Source: an uncultured Fibrobacter sp.
GTDB lineage: Bacteria > Fibrobacterota > Fibrobacteria > Fibrobacterales > Fibrobacteraceae
Assembly (NCBI GenBank): GCA_934700345.1
Contig: CAKUXP010000004.1
Coordinates: 62,001 to 126,000, forward strand
Length of the DNA: 64,000 nt
Direction: 5' to 3'
Part shown: piece after piece, positions 35,523 to 42,989 of the stretch
How positions within the stretch are numbered: the first letter of the stretch is position 1
Layout: every line of letters starts with the position of its first letter
Notes under the pieces: generated by a model
Seen by the model: only the letters and a program-made list of their open reading frames with translations
Databases searched by the model: none
What the model was told of the DNA's origin: nothing
Translations under genes and position numbers: made by a program

Positions 35523-36635
35523 ATGGGAATGATTTCGACCGGGAAAAATCTAGACTCGAAAAATAATTCCGATGATTTTCGCCAATTTCAAGAGATGCTT
35601 TCTTTGACAAAAGAAAAATTGCAACGAGACAATCCAAATGGCTACCAAAAATTTCAAGGAGAATTTTGGAAACGCTTCGAAATAGATGTATGCCATTCGA
35701 TGAAAAAGGCATGCTTCGACCTAAATATCGATTGGAACATTGAATATCTCGGCGGACACAAATTTCCAGATATTATCGCAAGAATAAACCAGCAGAGATC
35801 GTTCGGCGTTGAAGTGAAAACGCTCAGCCAATCCAATGAAAACTGGAACGTAATGGGTGGCAGCATTATGGAAACGACAGCCGAAAAGGATGTCAGCCGT
35901 ATTCATGTTTTCTGTGCAAAGAAAAATCCTTTTGAAATTAAATATCGGCCTTTTGAAGACTGCGTTAAAGATGTGGCGATTACACATAGTCCACGCTATA
36001 TGCTTGATTTGGAAATGCCTTCGGAACAATGTCTTTTCAAAAAAATCCATAAGTCGTATAGCGAAGTTCGAACATTGGACAATCCTTTTTCCGCTTTTCG
36101 CGAATATCTGCAGTTTGAAAAGCGCAGAAAAGGTTCCGATAATTTTTGGTGGCAAGAGCCAACCGTCCTCAGCAGCGAGCAAGATAGCCAAGAAGTACGT
36201 TTCGCCTCGCAAATTGAAAATTCAAGAATTCGATTTTGGAGCGAATTGGAAAACGATAAAAAACATTTTTTAAAAATCCGAATGATTATTTTATTTCCAG
36301 AGATAATCAACGGCGATTACAGGAATGCTGCCAAATGGCTTTGTCAACGTCTTATTATTAATTCTTCCCTTCGAGATTCATTTTCGGCAGGAGGGAAAAA
36401 AGCGATTAACGGAATTCTTGTTCCCAAAATCATTGCGAATATCGACGAATGGAAAGAGGACATCGCCAAAGTTTTTAAGTATGAGTACACGACTTTAGAA
36501 TATCGCTATCCTGTTTCAAATAAAGGGAAAAGCGCATGGGAAAACTGGAGACGAGAAATCGCTCAGGCAAATATCCAACCCGAAGCCAGAAGAGTTCTTT
36601 GTGCTATTCTGGAAGAGATCGGGGCTAAAATTTAA
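35523..36635 (+). CDS. Type II restriction endonuclease (PD-(D/E)XK)
   Basis: 370 residues, 3 bases after the methyltransferase stop with GGAG before the ATG. Active-site pattern near 80-101: GGHKFPDIIA followed by FGVEVKTLSQS, i.e. P-D then E-V-K. The rest is not recognised. Placement directly behind a C5 methyltransferase supports the cognate nuclease. It would cut unmethylated DNA at the same site. No controller (C) protein gene is seen, so timing may depend on gene order alone. Confidence 0.82.
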   Translation: MGMISTGKNLDSKNNSDDFRQFQEMLSLTKEKLQRDNPNGYQKFQGEFWKRFEIDVCHSMKKACFDLNIDWNIEYLGGHKFPDIIARINQQRSFGVEVKTLSQSNENWNVMGGSIMETTAEKDVSRIHVFCAKKNPFEIKYRPFEDCVKDVAITHSPRYMLDLEMPSEQCLFKKIHKSYSEVRTLDNPFSAFREYLQFEKRRKGSDNFWWQEPTVLSSEQDSQEVRFASQIENSRIRFWSELENDKKHFLKIRMIILFPEIINGDYRNAAKWLCQRLIINSSLRDSFSAGGKKAINGILVPKIIANIDEWKEDIAKVFKYEYTTLEYRYPVSNKGKSAWENWRREIAQANIQPEARRVLCAILEEIGAKI

Positions 36636-36755
36636 CTTGTTTGAAATCGTCTTTCATCGACGAAAAATTTGGAATCCGCTAAATTTGTAATCTCTTCCCG
36701 AATATGTGTGGGTAAATTGAATCCTCTCTTGGCGTAATTTACTTAAATTTCGGGT

Positions 36756-36902
36756 ATGCAAGATACAGCTTTATATGCCCAGATTTTAGGGACAACATCA
36801 ATAAAATATTCGATTGAACTTCGTGATTTTTCAATGGATATAACCGTTAAAACAAAGCATGGTGGAATGATAACAATTGAAAAGATGTTGGATGGGAAAT
36901 AG
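36756..36902 (+). pseudogene. N-terminal fragment resembling an ISL3-family transposase
   Basis: A 48-codon frame starting M-Q-D-T-A-L-Y-A-Q-I-L-G, the typical beginning of ISL3 transposases. The Cys-rich zinc-finger part and DDE domain that should follow are absent; the frame ends D-G-K after an unrelated sequence. I read it as an IS scar at the right edge of the restriction-modification cassette. It could be a coincidental short peptide, since 48 residues give limited evidence. Confidence 0.45.
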
Positions 36903-36907
36903 CAGCA

Positions 36908-37441
36908 ATGAACCTAAAGAAAATTGCAGTAGCATTCTTTTTCGCCTTCTCATGTAATTTAAGTTTTGGCAACGAGACGACTTCATTTCAATCAGCGGAT
37001 ATCGATAGCGCCAAGATATATTATGACTTGATTGCGGAAGAAAATTACCAAGCATACTCCAGGCCAAATGTGATAGGAATGATTGCAGGAGGAAGTTTGA
37101 CCGGTGTGGGGGCAGCTCTTGTCGGATTTGGACTGTACGCTATATTAGATGTATCAAACCCTCCAACCTTTGGCGATGCTCTTGGTAGAGTTATTGGTGG
37201 ATTATTCGTTGGCGCGGCCATCCCTTTTCTTGGCGTGGGCATCCCTGTCCTTTCGTACAATACATACAAGTATATTGTTCATAAAGGCCATGCCAATAAA
37301 CGCGATGAATACCAAGAGGCGCTCGATCGTTATAAGTCGCGAAAGCGTGGCAGCGAATCCGGTGCGCTGCAACTGATGATTCTCCCCGAACTCAATTTTA
37401 TCGAAAAGCGTGGCGGAGTAAATGCGGTTGTTCGGTTTTAG
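36908..37441 (+). CDS. Exported protein with two membrane spans, unknown function
   Basis: 177 residues. Signal peptide M-N-L-K-K-I-A-V-A-F-F-F-A-F with a likely cut after SFG, then an acidic stretch, two glycine-rich hydrophobic spans (MIAGGSLTGVGAALVGFGLYAIL; GRVIGGLFVGAAIPFLGVGIPVLSY, each cited in part), a basic region (EYQEALDRYKSRKRG), and a beta-like C-terminal tail. Such proteins are common in the envelope of this phylum, but I recognise no family. It begins 5 bases after the transposase scar. Confidence 0.6.
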   Translation: MNLKKIAVAFFFAFSCNLSFGNETTSFQSADIDSAKIYYDLIAEENYQAYSRPNVIGMIAGGSLTGVGAALVGFGLYAILDVSNPPTFGDALGRVIGGLFVGAAIPFLGVGIPVLSYNTYKYIVHKGHANKRDEYQEALDRYKSRKRGSESGALQLMILPELNFIEKRGGVNAVVRF

Positions 37442-37545
37442 GGATGGTAAAATTTTAATTCAAGCGAAGGTTTGATTTTTTTATCTCACTCCACATTCCG
37501 CCTAAAATTTAAATCCTATATTATGGGCAATCAGAGGTTTATTTT

Positions 37546-38040
37546 ATGGAACTCACGCCGCTCGACATCCGCAACCAGACCTTTCACTCCAAGCGCTTTG
37601 GCGGTTACGCCCCCGAAGAGGTCAAGGCCTTTTTGGAAACGGCGGCGAAGTCGTTCGAAGAGCTCGGACGCAAGCGGACCGAATTGACGGAGCGCCTGAA
37701 AATCGCCGAGGAACGCGTCAATTACTACAAGCAAATTGAAAAGACGATTCAGGATGCGGCGGTCACGATGCAGCGCACGATGGAAGAGATCAAGCGCAAC
37801 GCCGAAAAGGAAGGCGAACTGATCGTCGCCGAGGCAAAGACTCGGGCCCAGCGCGAAGTCGAAAACACGAAGCGCGAAGCGGAATCGCTCCGGTCCGAAA
37901 TCGAGCAGCTGAAACAGCTCCGCACCAATTACTTTATCCGCATCCGCGCGATGGTCAAGAGCCAGTCGGAACTTCTTGCAGCGATGGAAAGGGAACAGGC
38001 CCCGGAAATTTCGGAAACCCGCGAACCGGTCGTTCTCTGA
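37546..38040 (+). CDS. divIVA: DivIVA-domain protein
   Basis: 164 residues. N-terminal lipid-binding DivIVA motif LDIRNQTFHSKRFGGYAPEEVKAFLE, cited as the pattern L-x-I-x-N-x-x-F-x-x-x-x-x-G-Y near 5-22, followed by a coiled coil to about residue 140. DivIVA proteins sit at curved membranes and recruit division or growth factors. It is 3 bases upstream of the YggU gene, the usual partnership of a yggU-type gene with a DivIVA gene. Confidence 0.9.
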   Translation: MELTPLDIRNQTFHSKRFGGYAPEEVKAFLETAAKSFEELGRKRTELTERLKIAEERVNYYKQIEKTIQDAAVTMQRTMEEIKRNAEKEGELIVAEAKTRAQREVENTKREAESLRSEIEQLKQLRTNYFIRIRAMVKSQSELLAAMEREQAPEISETREPVVL

Positions 38041-38043
38041 TCG

Positions 38044-38262
38044 ATGAAAATCCAGGTCAAGGTTCACGCCAGGAGCAAGCGCGAAGGGGTCGTGCCGCAG
38101 CCCGACGGTTCCTACAAGGTGGATGTCAAGGCACCCCCGGTCGAAGGCAAGGCGAACGAAGCTGTCTGCAAGGTTCTCGCCGAATTTTTTAAAAAGCCCA
38201 AAAGCTCGGTCCGGGTTGTCCAAGGCGCGACGAACAGCCGAAAAGTCGTCGAGGTGGATTGA
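38044..38262 (+). CDS. YggU/DUF167 family protein
   Basis: 72 residues. Typical DUF167: I-Q-V-K-V-H-A-R-S-K-R-E start, APPVEGKANEAVCKVLAEFFK near 32-52 and SSVRVVQGATNSRKVVEV near 55-72. Small mixed alpha/beta cytosolic protein of unknown biochemical role. Second gene behind divIVA. Confidence 0.92.
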   Translation: MKIQVKVHARSKREGVVPQPDGSYKVDVKAPPVEGKANEAVCKVLAEFFKKPKSSVRVVQGATNSRKVVEVD

Positions 38263-38289
38263 GCGGAGATTAGAAGGGATCACGGTACG

Positions 38290-38541
38290 CTGTCATCCCC
38301 CGGCTTGACCGGGAAATGCCTGAGATTATCGACAAAGACAGGTTAGCGAGCTTGCCCGAGTTAAGCCCGTCGTTCAGAGCTTAGTGTGTATCACTTAGAG
38401 CTTAGAACAGCGGGATTTAAATTGCTGAAAAACAGAACATCGATGTCTGCAAATCTAAGCTCTAAACTCTCAGCTCTAAGTTCTGAACACGCTAGGCAGT
38501 CAATTCCTAATTGCTAATTGCTAATTGCTAATTGCTAACTG
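38290..38541. repeat. Composite intergenic repeat with long imperfect hairpin and heptad run
   Basis: The 333-base gap before the binding-protein gene has no gene. It contains tgtcatcccccggcttgacc, an imperfect inverted repeat with arms at about 38371-38408 and 38451-38490 built of gttcagagcttag / ttagagcttag units, and a run of five ctaattg-type heptads at about 38506-38541. The pieces match those at 24380-24660. Confidence 0.75.
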
Positions 38542-38595
38542 CTCTCTGCCCGCAGCTCTCTCTCCACTGATTTCTCCAAACTCTTAACGCTCAAC

Positions 38596-40362
38596 CTAAT
38601 CCTGGCAGGCGGTCCGGTTCACAAAAGCGCTCGAATCAACGCCCATAATCTGGACATTGGCGTTTGCGCCCTTTTCAAAGCGAATCTTCCCATAGACGCC
38701 CTGGAAGTTTTTCTGGGAATGGATTTTCCCTACCAGGTTCGTCTCCCCGGAAGCGAGCAGGGAAAACACGATGCCCGCTGCGCTGTAGGAAAGCCCGCTC
38801 ACCTTGTCCGCCTTGGGTTCATCGTTCCACTTGGCCTTGTAGGCGGAACGGAAGTTTTCAAACGCATTGTCCGGATTTTCCCCGGTAAAGGCGACGCTGA
38901 AATAGGAACCTTCGACAAGCTTTTTACCTTCGTTTATCAGGTCAACGCCATACCAGCCCGAAGTCCCGAGGAGCGTTCCGTTCAGCTTGTGGAAGGCGAC
39001 CTGCCGCGCGATGAGTCCCGCATCCGAAGGGCTTGAACTCGGGATGAAAATTCCGGGAATCTGAAAGACCGAATCCTGCAAAAAGGCGCGCTTATCCTTT
39101 GCGGAAATGGCATCGAGATCCTTGGCACCGCGAGCGATATTTTTCCGGTGCAGGAACTGCCCGAATCGAACCGCCCGAAGCTTTCGAAATTCCGTCGTAT
39201 AGTCGGGATGTCCCTCTTCAAACTCCTGCACGGCGACAACCGTCGCTCCGCGGCTTTCCACGGCACGCTTAAAGCTCTGCGTCATCGCCGTCCCGAAATC
39301 TCCGATCGGGGAAAGGATCGCAAATTCACGAATTCCGAGACACTCGACCGAATACCGGGCAATCCCTGCGGCCAGGTTATCCATGCTCACATTCACCTGG
39401 AAGATATTCGGTCCCATCCGGGAAATTCCCGCATCGGTCGCCGTCGGCGTAAGCATCGGGATTCCAGGATGTGTCGAACCGAGCCACGCCGCGACAGCCG
39501 CAGAGGGCGCGCTCATCAACGGACCGACAATTGCGACAACGCTATCCTGCGCCACCGCTTGCCGGGCCCGGCGAAGCGCCTCGACCGCATCCGCCCGCGT
39601 ATCGGCAATCCGCAAATTCACCTTGCCGCCCAGGTTCGCCTTTTCAAAGGCCAGCCGGACGCCTTTCACCGCATCCGCGCCAAATTCCGCAAAATCCCCT
39701 GACATCGGAGCGAGCACCAGAACTGTCGGAATCGAAGCCTTACCCTCTAGTTCGGAAAGCGCCTCCTTTGCTCGATTTACCCGGCTTTCATCCTCTTTCG
39801 CCGAGATGACTTTTTTATACCAGTATCTCGCCGCCTTGAAATTTTTCCGTTTCGCAAGTTCCGCTCCCAACCGGAGCCATGTCGCATTCGCTACGGCACG
39901 GCTCACCTGCGCCCGATCCGCAATCGAAACCAGCAGGGAAACAGACAGACGGGAATCGTCCGAAATCGTCTTCAGGAGCAACCGCCTTGCATTCGAGCAT
40001 ACCGTCGAATCCTTGCTGTAGGAAATCACGTCCAAAAGCATTTCGACGCCCACGGCGACAGAATCCTTCAGGCGGAACTCTGCGACAAACGTTTCCATCC
40101 CGGCGCGGTAGGGACTTCCGGCATAATATTCAAGGAACCGTTCCAAGAGCGTATTCAAATTCGCCGTATCCCCGGAAGCGGCAAGGCATTTCGCAAGTTC
40201 TTCCGCGGCTTTCGCCCCGTCCGATGTCAAGACCTTCTTGTCCGGAAGAGGCCTAAGCGCAGAAACGCCCGGAACGGAACACGGGTTTTCCCCTGCCGAA
40301 AAGGCAAGCGAAACGCCCAAAGCGACAACAGCGACAACCAAAAATCTAAAACGTCCCAGCAT
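38596..40362 (-). CDS. Periplasmic branched-chain amino acid-type (LivJ-like) receptor
   Basis: 588 residues from the ATG at 40360-40362; the frame stays open upstream but that part overlaps the preceding gene. Signal peptide M-L-G-R-F-R-F-L-V-V-A-V-V-A-L ending AFSAG, a helical TPR-like region (about 30-225), then a type I periplasmic-binding fold: LVLAPMSGDFAEFGADAVKG, AIVGPLMSAPSAAVA, MLTPTATDAGISRMG and ILSPIGDFGTAMTQSF. The helical N-terminus before a Peripla_BP_6 domain recalls LpoA-type regulators of peptidoglycan synthesis as much as a transport receptor; no permease genes are adjacent. Confidence 0.78.
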   Translation of the reverse strand: MLGRFRFLVVAVVALGVSLAFSAGENPCSVPGVSALRPLPDKKVLTSDGAKAAEELAKCLAASGDTANLNTLLERFLEYYAGSPYRAGMETFVAEFRLKDSVAVGVEMLLDVISYSKDSTVCSNARRLLLKTISDDSRLSVSLLVSIADRAQVSRAVANATWLRLGAELAKRKNFKAARYWYKKVISAKEDESRVNRAKEALSELEGKASIPTVLVLAPMSGDFAEFGADAVKGVRLAFEKANLGGKVNLRIADTRADAVEALRRARQAVAQDSVVAIVGPLMSAPSAAVAAWLGSTHPGIPMLTPTATDAGISRMGPNIFQVNVSMDNLAAGIARYSVECLGIREFAILSPIGDFGTAMTQSFKRAVESRGATVVAVQEFEEGHPDYTTEFRKLRAVRFGQFLHRKNIARGAKDLDAISAKDKRAFLQDSVFQIPGIFIPSSSPSDAGLIARQVAFHKLNGTLLGTSGWYGVDLINEGKKLVEGSYFSVAFTGENPDNAFENFRSAYKAKWNDEPKADKVSGLSYSAAGIVFSLLASGETNLVGKIHSQKNFQGVYGKIRFEKGANANVQIMGVDSSAFVNRTACQD

Positions 40363-40372
40363 GGATTCCCCG

Positions 40373-40693
40373 TCAGGCTTTTTCAGCACCCGCTTCCTGG
40401 ATGACAATATGCTCTTTCTTGATGTTCTTCTGCATACTTTCCGTAAGTTTTGCCCAATCGACGACATCGACCCGAAACGGCAAGTTCCTGTCGGCAAACG
40501 CCTTTTCGACGACCAGCATTTCTTCAACCGGAATCGGTTTCTCGGAAACGACGACGACATTCAGGGCGGATTCCGGGGTAAGATCTATCCCGGTCACTCG
40601 CGGTCCGTAGGCATCGACCTCCAGTCCTTCAAAGTGGGCGTTCAAGATCCGCTGGACAGTTTCCAGCTGGCATTTTTCCAGACAAAGTTGCAT
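40373..40693 (-). CDS. Nucleotidyltransferase-fold protein with lost active site
   Basis: 106 residues from the ATG at 40691-40693 (a TTG three codons earlier is possible). The order Y-G-P-R-V-T-G, then LNVVVVSEKPI, MLVVEKAFADRNLPFRVDVVDWAKL and KKEHIVIQ is that of MNT-type nucleotidyltransferases, where one expects G-S-R-x-x-G and D-L-D-L. Here Ser is Pro and both metal Asp are Ala and Asn, so catalysis is unlikely. It sits 10 bases upstream of the binding-protein gene. A role as a binding or antitoxin-like module is possible but unproven. Confidence 0.7.
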   Translation of the reverse strand: MQLCLEKCQLETVQRILNAHFEGLEVDAYGPRVTGIDLTPESALNVVVVSEKPIPVEEMLVVEKAFADRNLPFRVDVVDWAKLTESMQKNIKKEHIVIQEAGAEKA

Positions 40694-40841
40694 AATGTCC
40701 AAATATAGAAAATCCGGGAAAAATCATGGACAGCCCGCTTCCTCGGCCCGGAATGGAAGAATTTCCCATTTTATCCCCTAAAAAAGCCTCTTTATCAAAT
40801 TCGCCCCACAAAAAATTTACAAAAAAGCCATTTTTAATGAC

Positions 40842-42296
40842 ATGCGAATTTTCTCCGGCATTCTTCTCGTCCTCACGCTCTCTACATTTGCCCTTGCTGG
40901 CGAAGCGGACAAAAACCGGGTGGATTCTCTCGCCGCCAAAAGCTCGTCAATCGATTCTTCCGAATTCTACGCGCCGAGAAAGCCTACCGGGAAACGCCTC
41001 CCCGTCATCATCCCCTTTATGGAAGTAGTCCTGCAAGACGCTTTCGTCTGGTCGTGGGACAGGTTCGTCCTTGACAAGAACTACGCGAGAATCGGTCCGT
41101 CCGTGTGGAAACGGAACTTTCGCGAAGGCTGGAAATGGGACGACAACCATTTCGCCGTAAACTTTTTCGGGCATCCCTACCAGGGAAGCCACTATTATTC
41201 CGCTGCCCGCGCTTCGGGCTACAGCTTTTACGAAAGCTTCTTCTTTGCGGCGACAGGCTCCTACATCTGGGAAATGTTCTGCGAACAGGAATATCCGGCA
41301 CCAAACGACTTCATTGCGACAAGCATCGGCGGAACGATTTACGGAGAAATCCTCTACCGGCTCTCGACGCGGCTTCTCGCAAAACCCGACGCGGGAATTT
41401 TCGAAAACATCGGCGCATTCGCCATGAACCCGTTAGCCTACATCCAGGAAAAGATCAACGGAGCAAGTTACACCAACCCGGGGTACGCCCCCATCGAACT
41501 TTCCGTCTTTGCAGGCGTGGGAAAACGCTTCGGCAACGAATACCGCTACGACGAAGATGCCGACGACAGGTCCGACGAAGACTGGAACGATGCCGCCGGA
41601 CTTTACGGGCTAAGCCTTGTCTATGGGCGCGCAGATAGACGCATCCGGCAACCGTTTGAATACTTTACGTTCGACTTCAACCAGGAACAGAGCCAAGACG
41701 GAATGCTGATGAAACTCTCCGCCGTGGGAAAGCTCAAGAACCTGAACATGCACGCGGGCAAGAACTGGATAGATCTCGGAACGTATCTGCATTTCGACAC
41801 GTTCTACGGGAACCTGGTCGAAATGTCCGCGCTTTCCATCGGATTCGGTGCCGATATCAACCTGGATCTTTCCGAAAAATTCCGGTTCAGGATGTCGCAT
41901 ATGCCGTCCTATGTCATTTTGGGTTCCTCGAACTTCAACTACGACGACATTCTCGCCGCGGCGGATTCCAACTACAAAGCGACCCGGGATTACCAATATA
42001 GCCTAGGCGTGAGCTACAAGGCCATGCTCGAACTGGAACTCAAGCGATGGGGGCGTCTCTACAACAAGGCTTCGGTATTTCTCTTCCGCAGCATCCCGAA
42101 CACCGAACCGCACTACGGAATGAAAGGCTACGACTTCGTCGCCTTCAACAGCGCAAACGTCGAAGCGTACCTTCCCCTAGACATTTCCCTCGGCATCCAG
42201 TTGAATTCCTACCTGAAAATCGCAGCATATGAACGCGTGCAACCGATGTCGCAGATGATGCATTCCATCGGGACCTATCTAAGCTACAGGATTTAG
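40842..42296 (+). CDS. DUF3943 envelope protein
   Basis: 484 residues. Signal peptide ending TFALAG. A DUF3943-like middle: NHFAVNFFGHPYQGSHYYSAARASGYSFYESFFFAATGSYIWE, seen as F-x-x-N-x-x-x-H-P-x-x-G-x-x-Y followed by a W-E-x-x-x-E-x-x-P-x-x-N-D pattern near 105-155. Aromatic, beta-rich C-terminal half with alternating residues, as for an outer-membrane barrel. Function is unknown in this family. Ends at a shared terminator with tmk. Confidence 0.8.
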   Translation: MRIFSGILLVLTLSTFALAGEADKNRVDSLAAKSSSIDSSEFYAPRKPTGKRLPVIIPFMEVVLQDAFVWSWDRFVLDKNYARIGPSVWKRNFREGWKWDDNHFAVNFFGHPYQGSHYYSAARASGYSFYESFFFAATGSYIWEMFCEQEYPAPNDFIATSIGGTIYGEILYRLSTRLLAKPDAGIFENIGAFAMNPLAYIQEKINGASYTNPGYAPIELSVFAGVGKRFGNEYRYDEDADDRSDEDWNDAAGLYGLSLVYGRADRRIRQPFEYFTFDFNQEQSQDGMLMKLSAVGKLKNLNMHAGKNWIDLGTYLHFDTFYGNLVEMSALSIGFGADINLDLSEKFRFRMSHMPSYVILGSSNFNYDDILAAADSNYKATRDYQYSLGVSYKAMLELELKRWGRLYNKASVFLFRSIPNTEPHYGMKGYDFVAFNSANVEAYLPLDISLGIQLNSYLKIAAYERVQPMSQMMHSIGTYLSYRI

Positions 42297-42314
42297 GCGA
42301 AGAAGCCCCACACA

Positions 42315-42338
42315 AAAAGCCGATGAAGACCGGCTTTT
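42315..42338. terminator. Bidirectional intrinsic terminator
   Basis: aaaagccg / cggctttt, 8-bp perfect stem with an 8-base loop, A-run on one side and T-run on the other, between the convergent DUF3943 and tmk genes. Confidence 0.8.
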
Positions 42339-42356
42339 CAAATTTCTAGAAATCTG

Positions 42357-42989
42357 TTACAGGCGTTCCAGGACGAGCTTCCGAATCTTTTGCTGAACGG
42401 AATCTACGCTTGAAGCGGAATCGACAAGCGTTACGCATTCCGGAAAGTCCTTTGCGATTTCCCCATAGCCGCCACGGACCCGCTCGAAGAAGCCAGTCGC
42501 TTCGCTTTCGAGCCTGTCGGGGACGCGTCCGTCGCAAGCCTGTCGGGCGCGGCTTTCTTCTACGCCCAGGTCTAGCACAATCGTGAGTTCCGGCATGAAC
42601 TTTCCGCAGGCTATCCGGGAAAGTTCGAGAATCGTCCGCTTATCGATTCCGCGGCCATAACCCTGGTAGGCGAGCGTGCTCCAGGCAAAGCGGTCCGCAA
42701 GGACAACCTTCCCCGAAGCGAGCGCAGGCGCGATCTTTTCGGCGATTACCTGGGAACGCGCCGCGTTATACAGCAAGAGTTCCGTCCCGGAATCCATGAC
42801 GCCCTTGTAGCGGACATCCAGAAGTATCCCGCGGATTCTTTCCGATATTTCGGAGCCGCCCGGCTCGCGAATCGATACGACTTCGTATCCCTTTTGTACA
42901 AGAAATTCGGCAAGGAGCTTCAACTGCGTACTTTTTCCGCAGCCATCGATGCCTTCAAGACAGAAAAAGCGCCTTGCCGTCTGGATCAT
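42357..42989 (-). CDS. tmk: Thymidylate kinase
   Basis: 210 residues from the ATG at 42987-42989, which overlaps the secA stop as ATGA; the longer frame is part of secA. P-loop FCLEGIDGCGKSTQLK near 10-25, the DRFAWSTLAYQGYGRG motif (DR(Y/F) with substrate-binding Tyr), and a LID region VEESRARQACDGR. Phosphorylates dTMP to dTDP. All key residues are present. Coupling with secA is notable because the functions differ. Confidence 0.93.
   Translation of the reverse strand: MIQTARRFFCLEGIDGCGKSTQLKLLAEFLVQKGYEVVSIREPGGSEISERIRGILLDVRYKGVMDSGTELLLYNAARSQVIAEKIAPALASGKVVLADRFAWSTLAYQGYGRGIDKRTILELSRIACGKFMPELTIVLDLGVEESRARQACDGRVPDRLESEATGFFERVRGGYGEIAKDFPECVTLVDSASSVDSVQQKIRKLVLERL

Noticed and set aside
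38371..38490. Possible retron msr/msd-like structured RNA
   Set aside because: There is a long hairpin but no reverse transcriptase in the window, and the pieces recur elsewhere as genomic repeats.
40363..40560. 66-residue N-terminal extension of the periplasmic receptor
   Set aside because: It overlaps the nucleotidyltransferase-fold gene in another frame and lacks a signal peptide, whereas the internal ATG starts a clear one.
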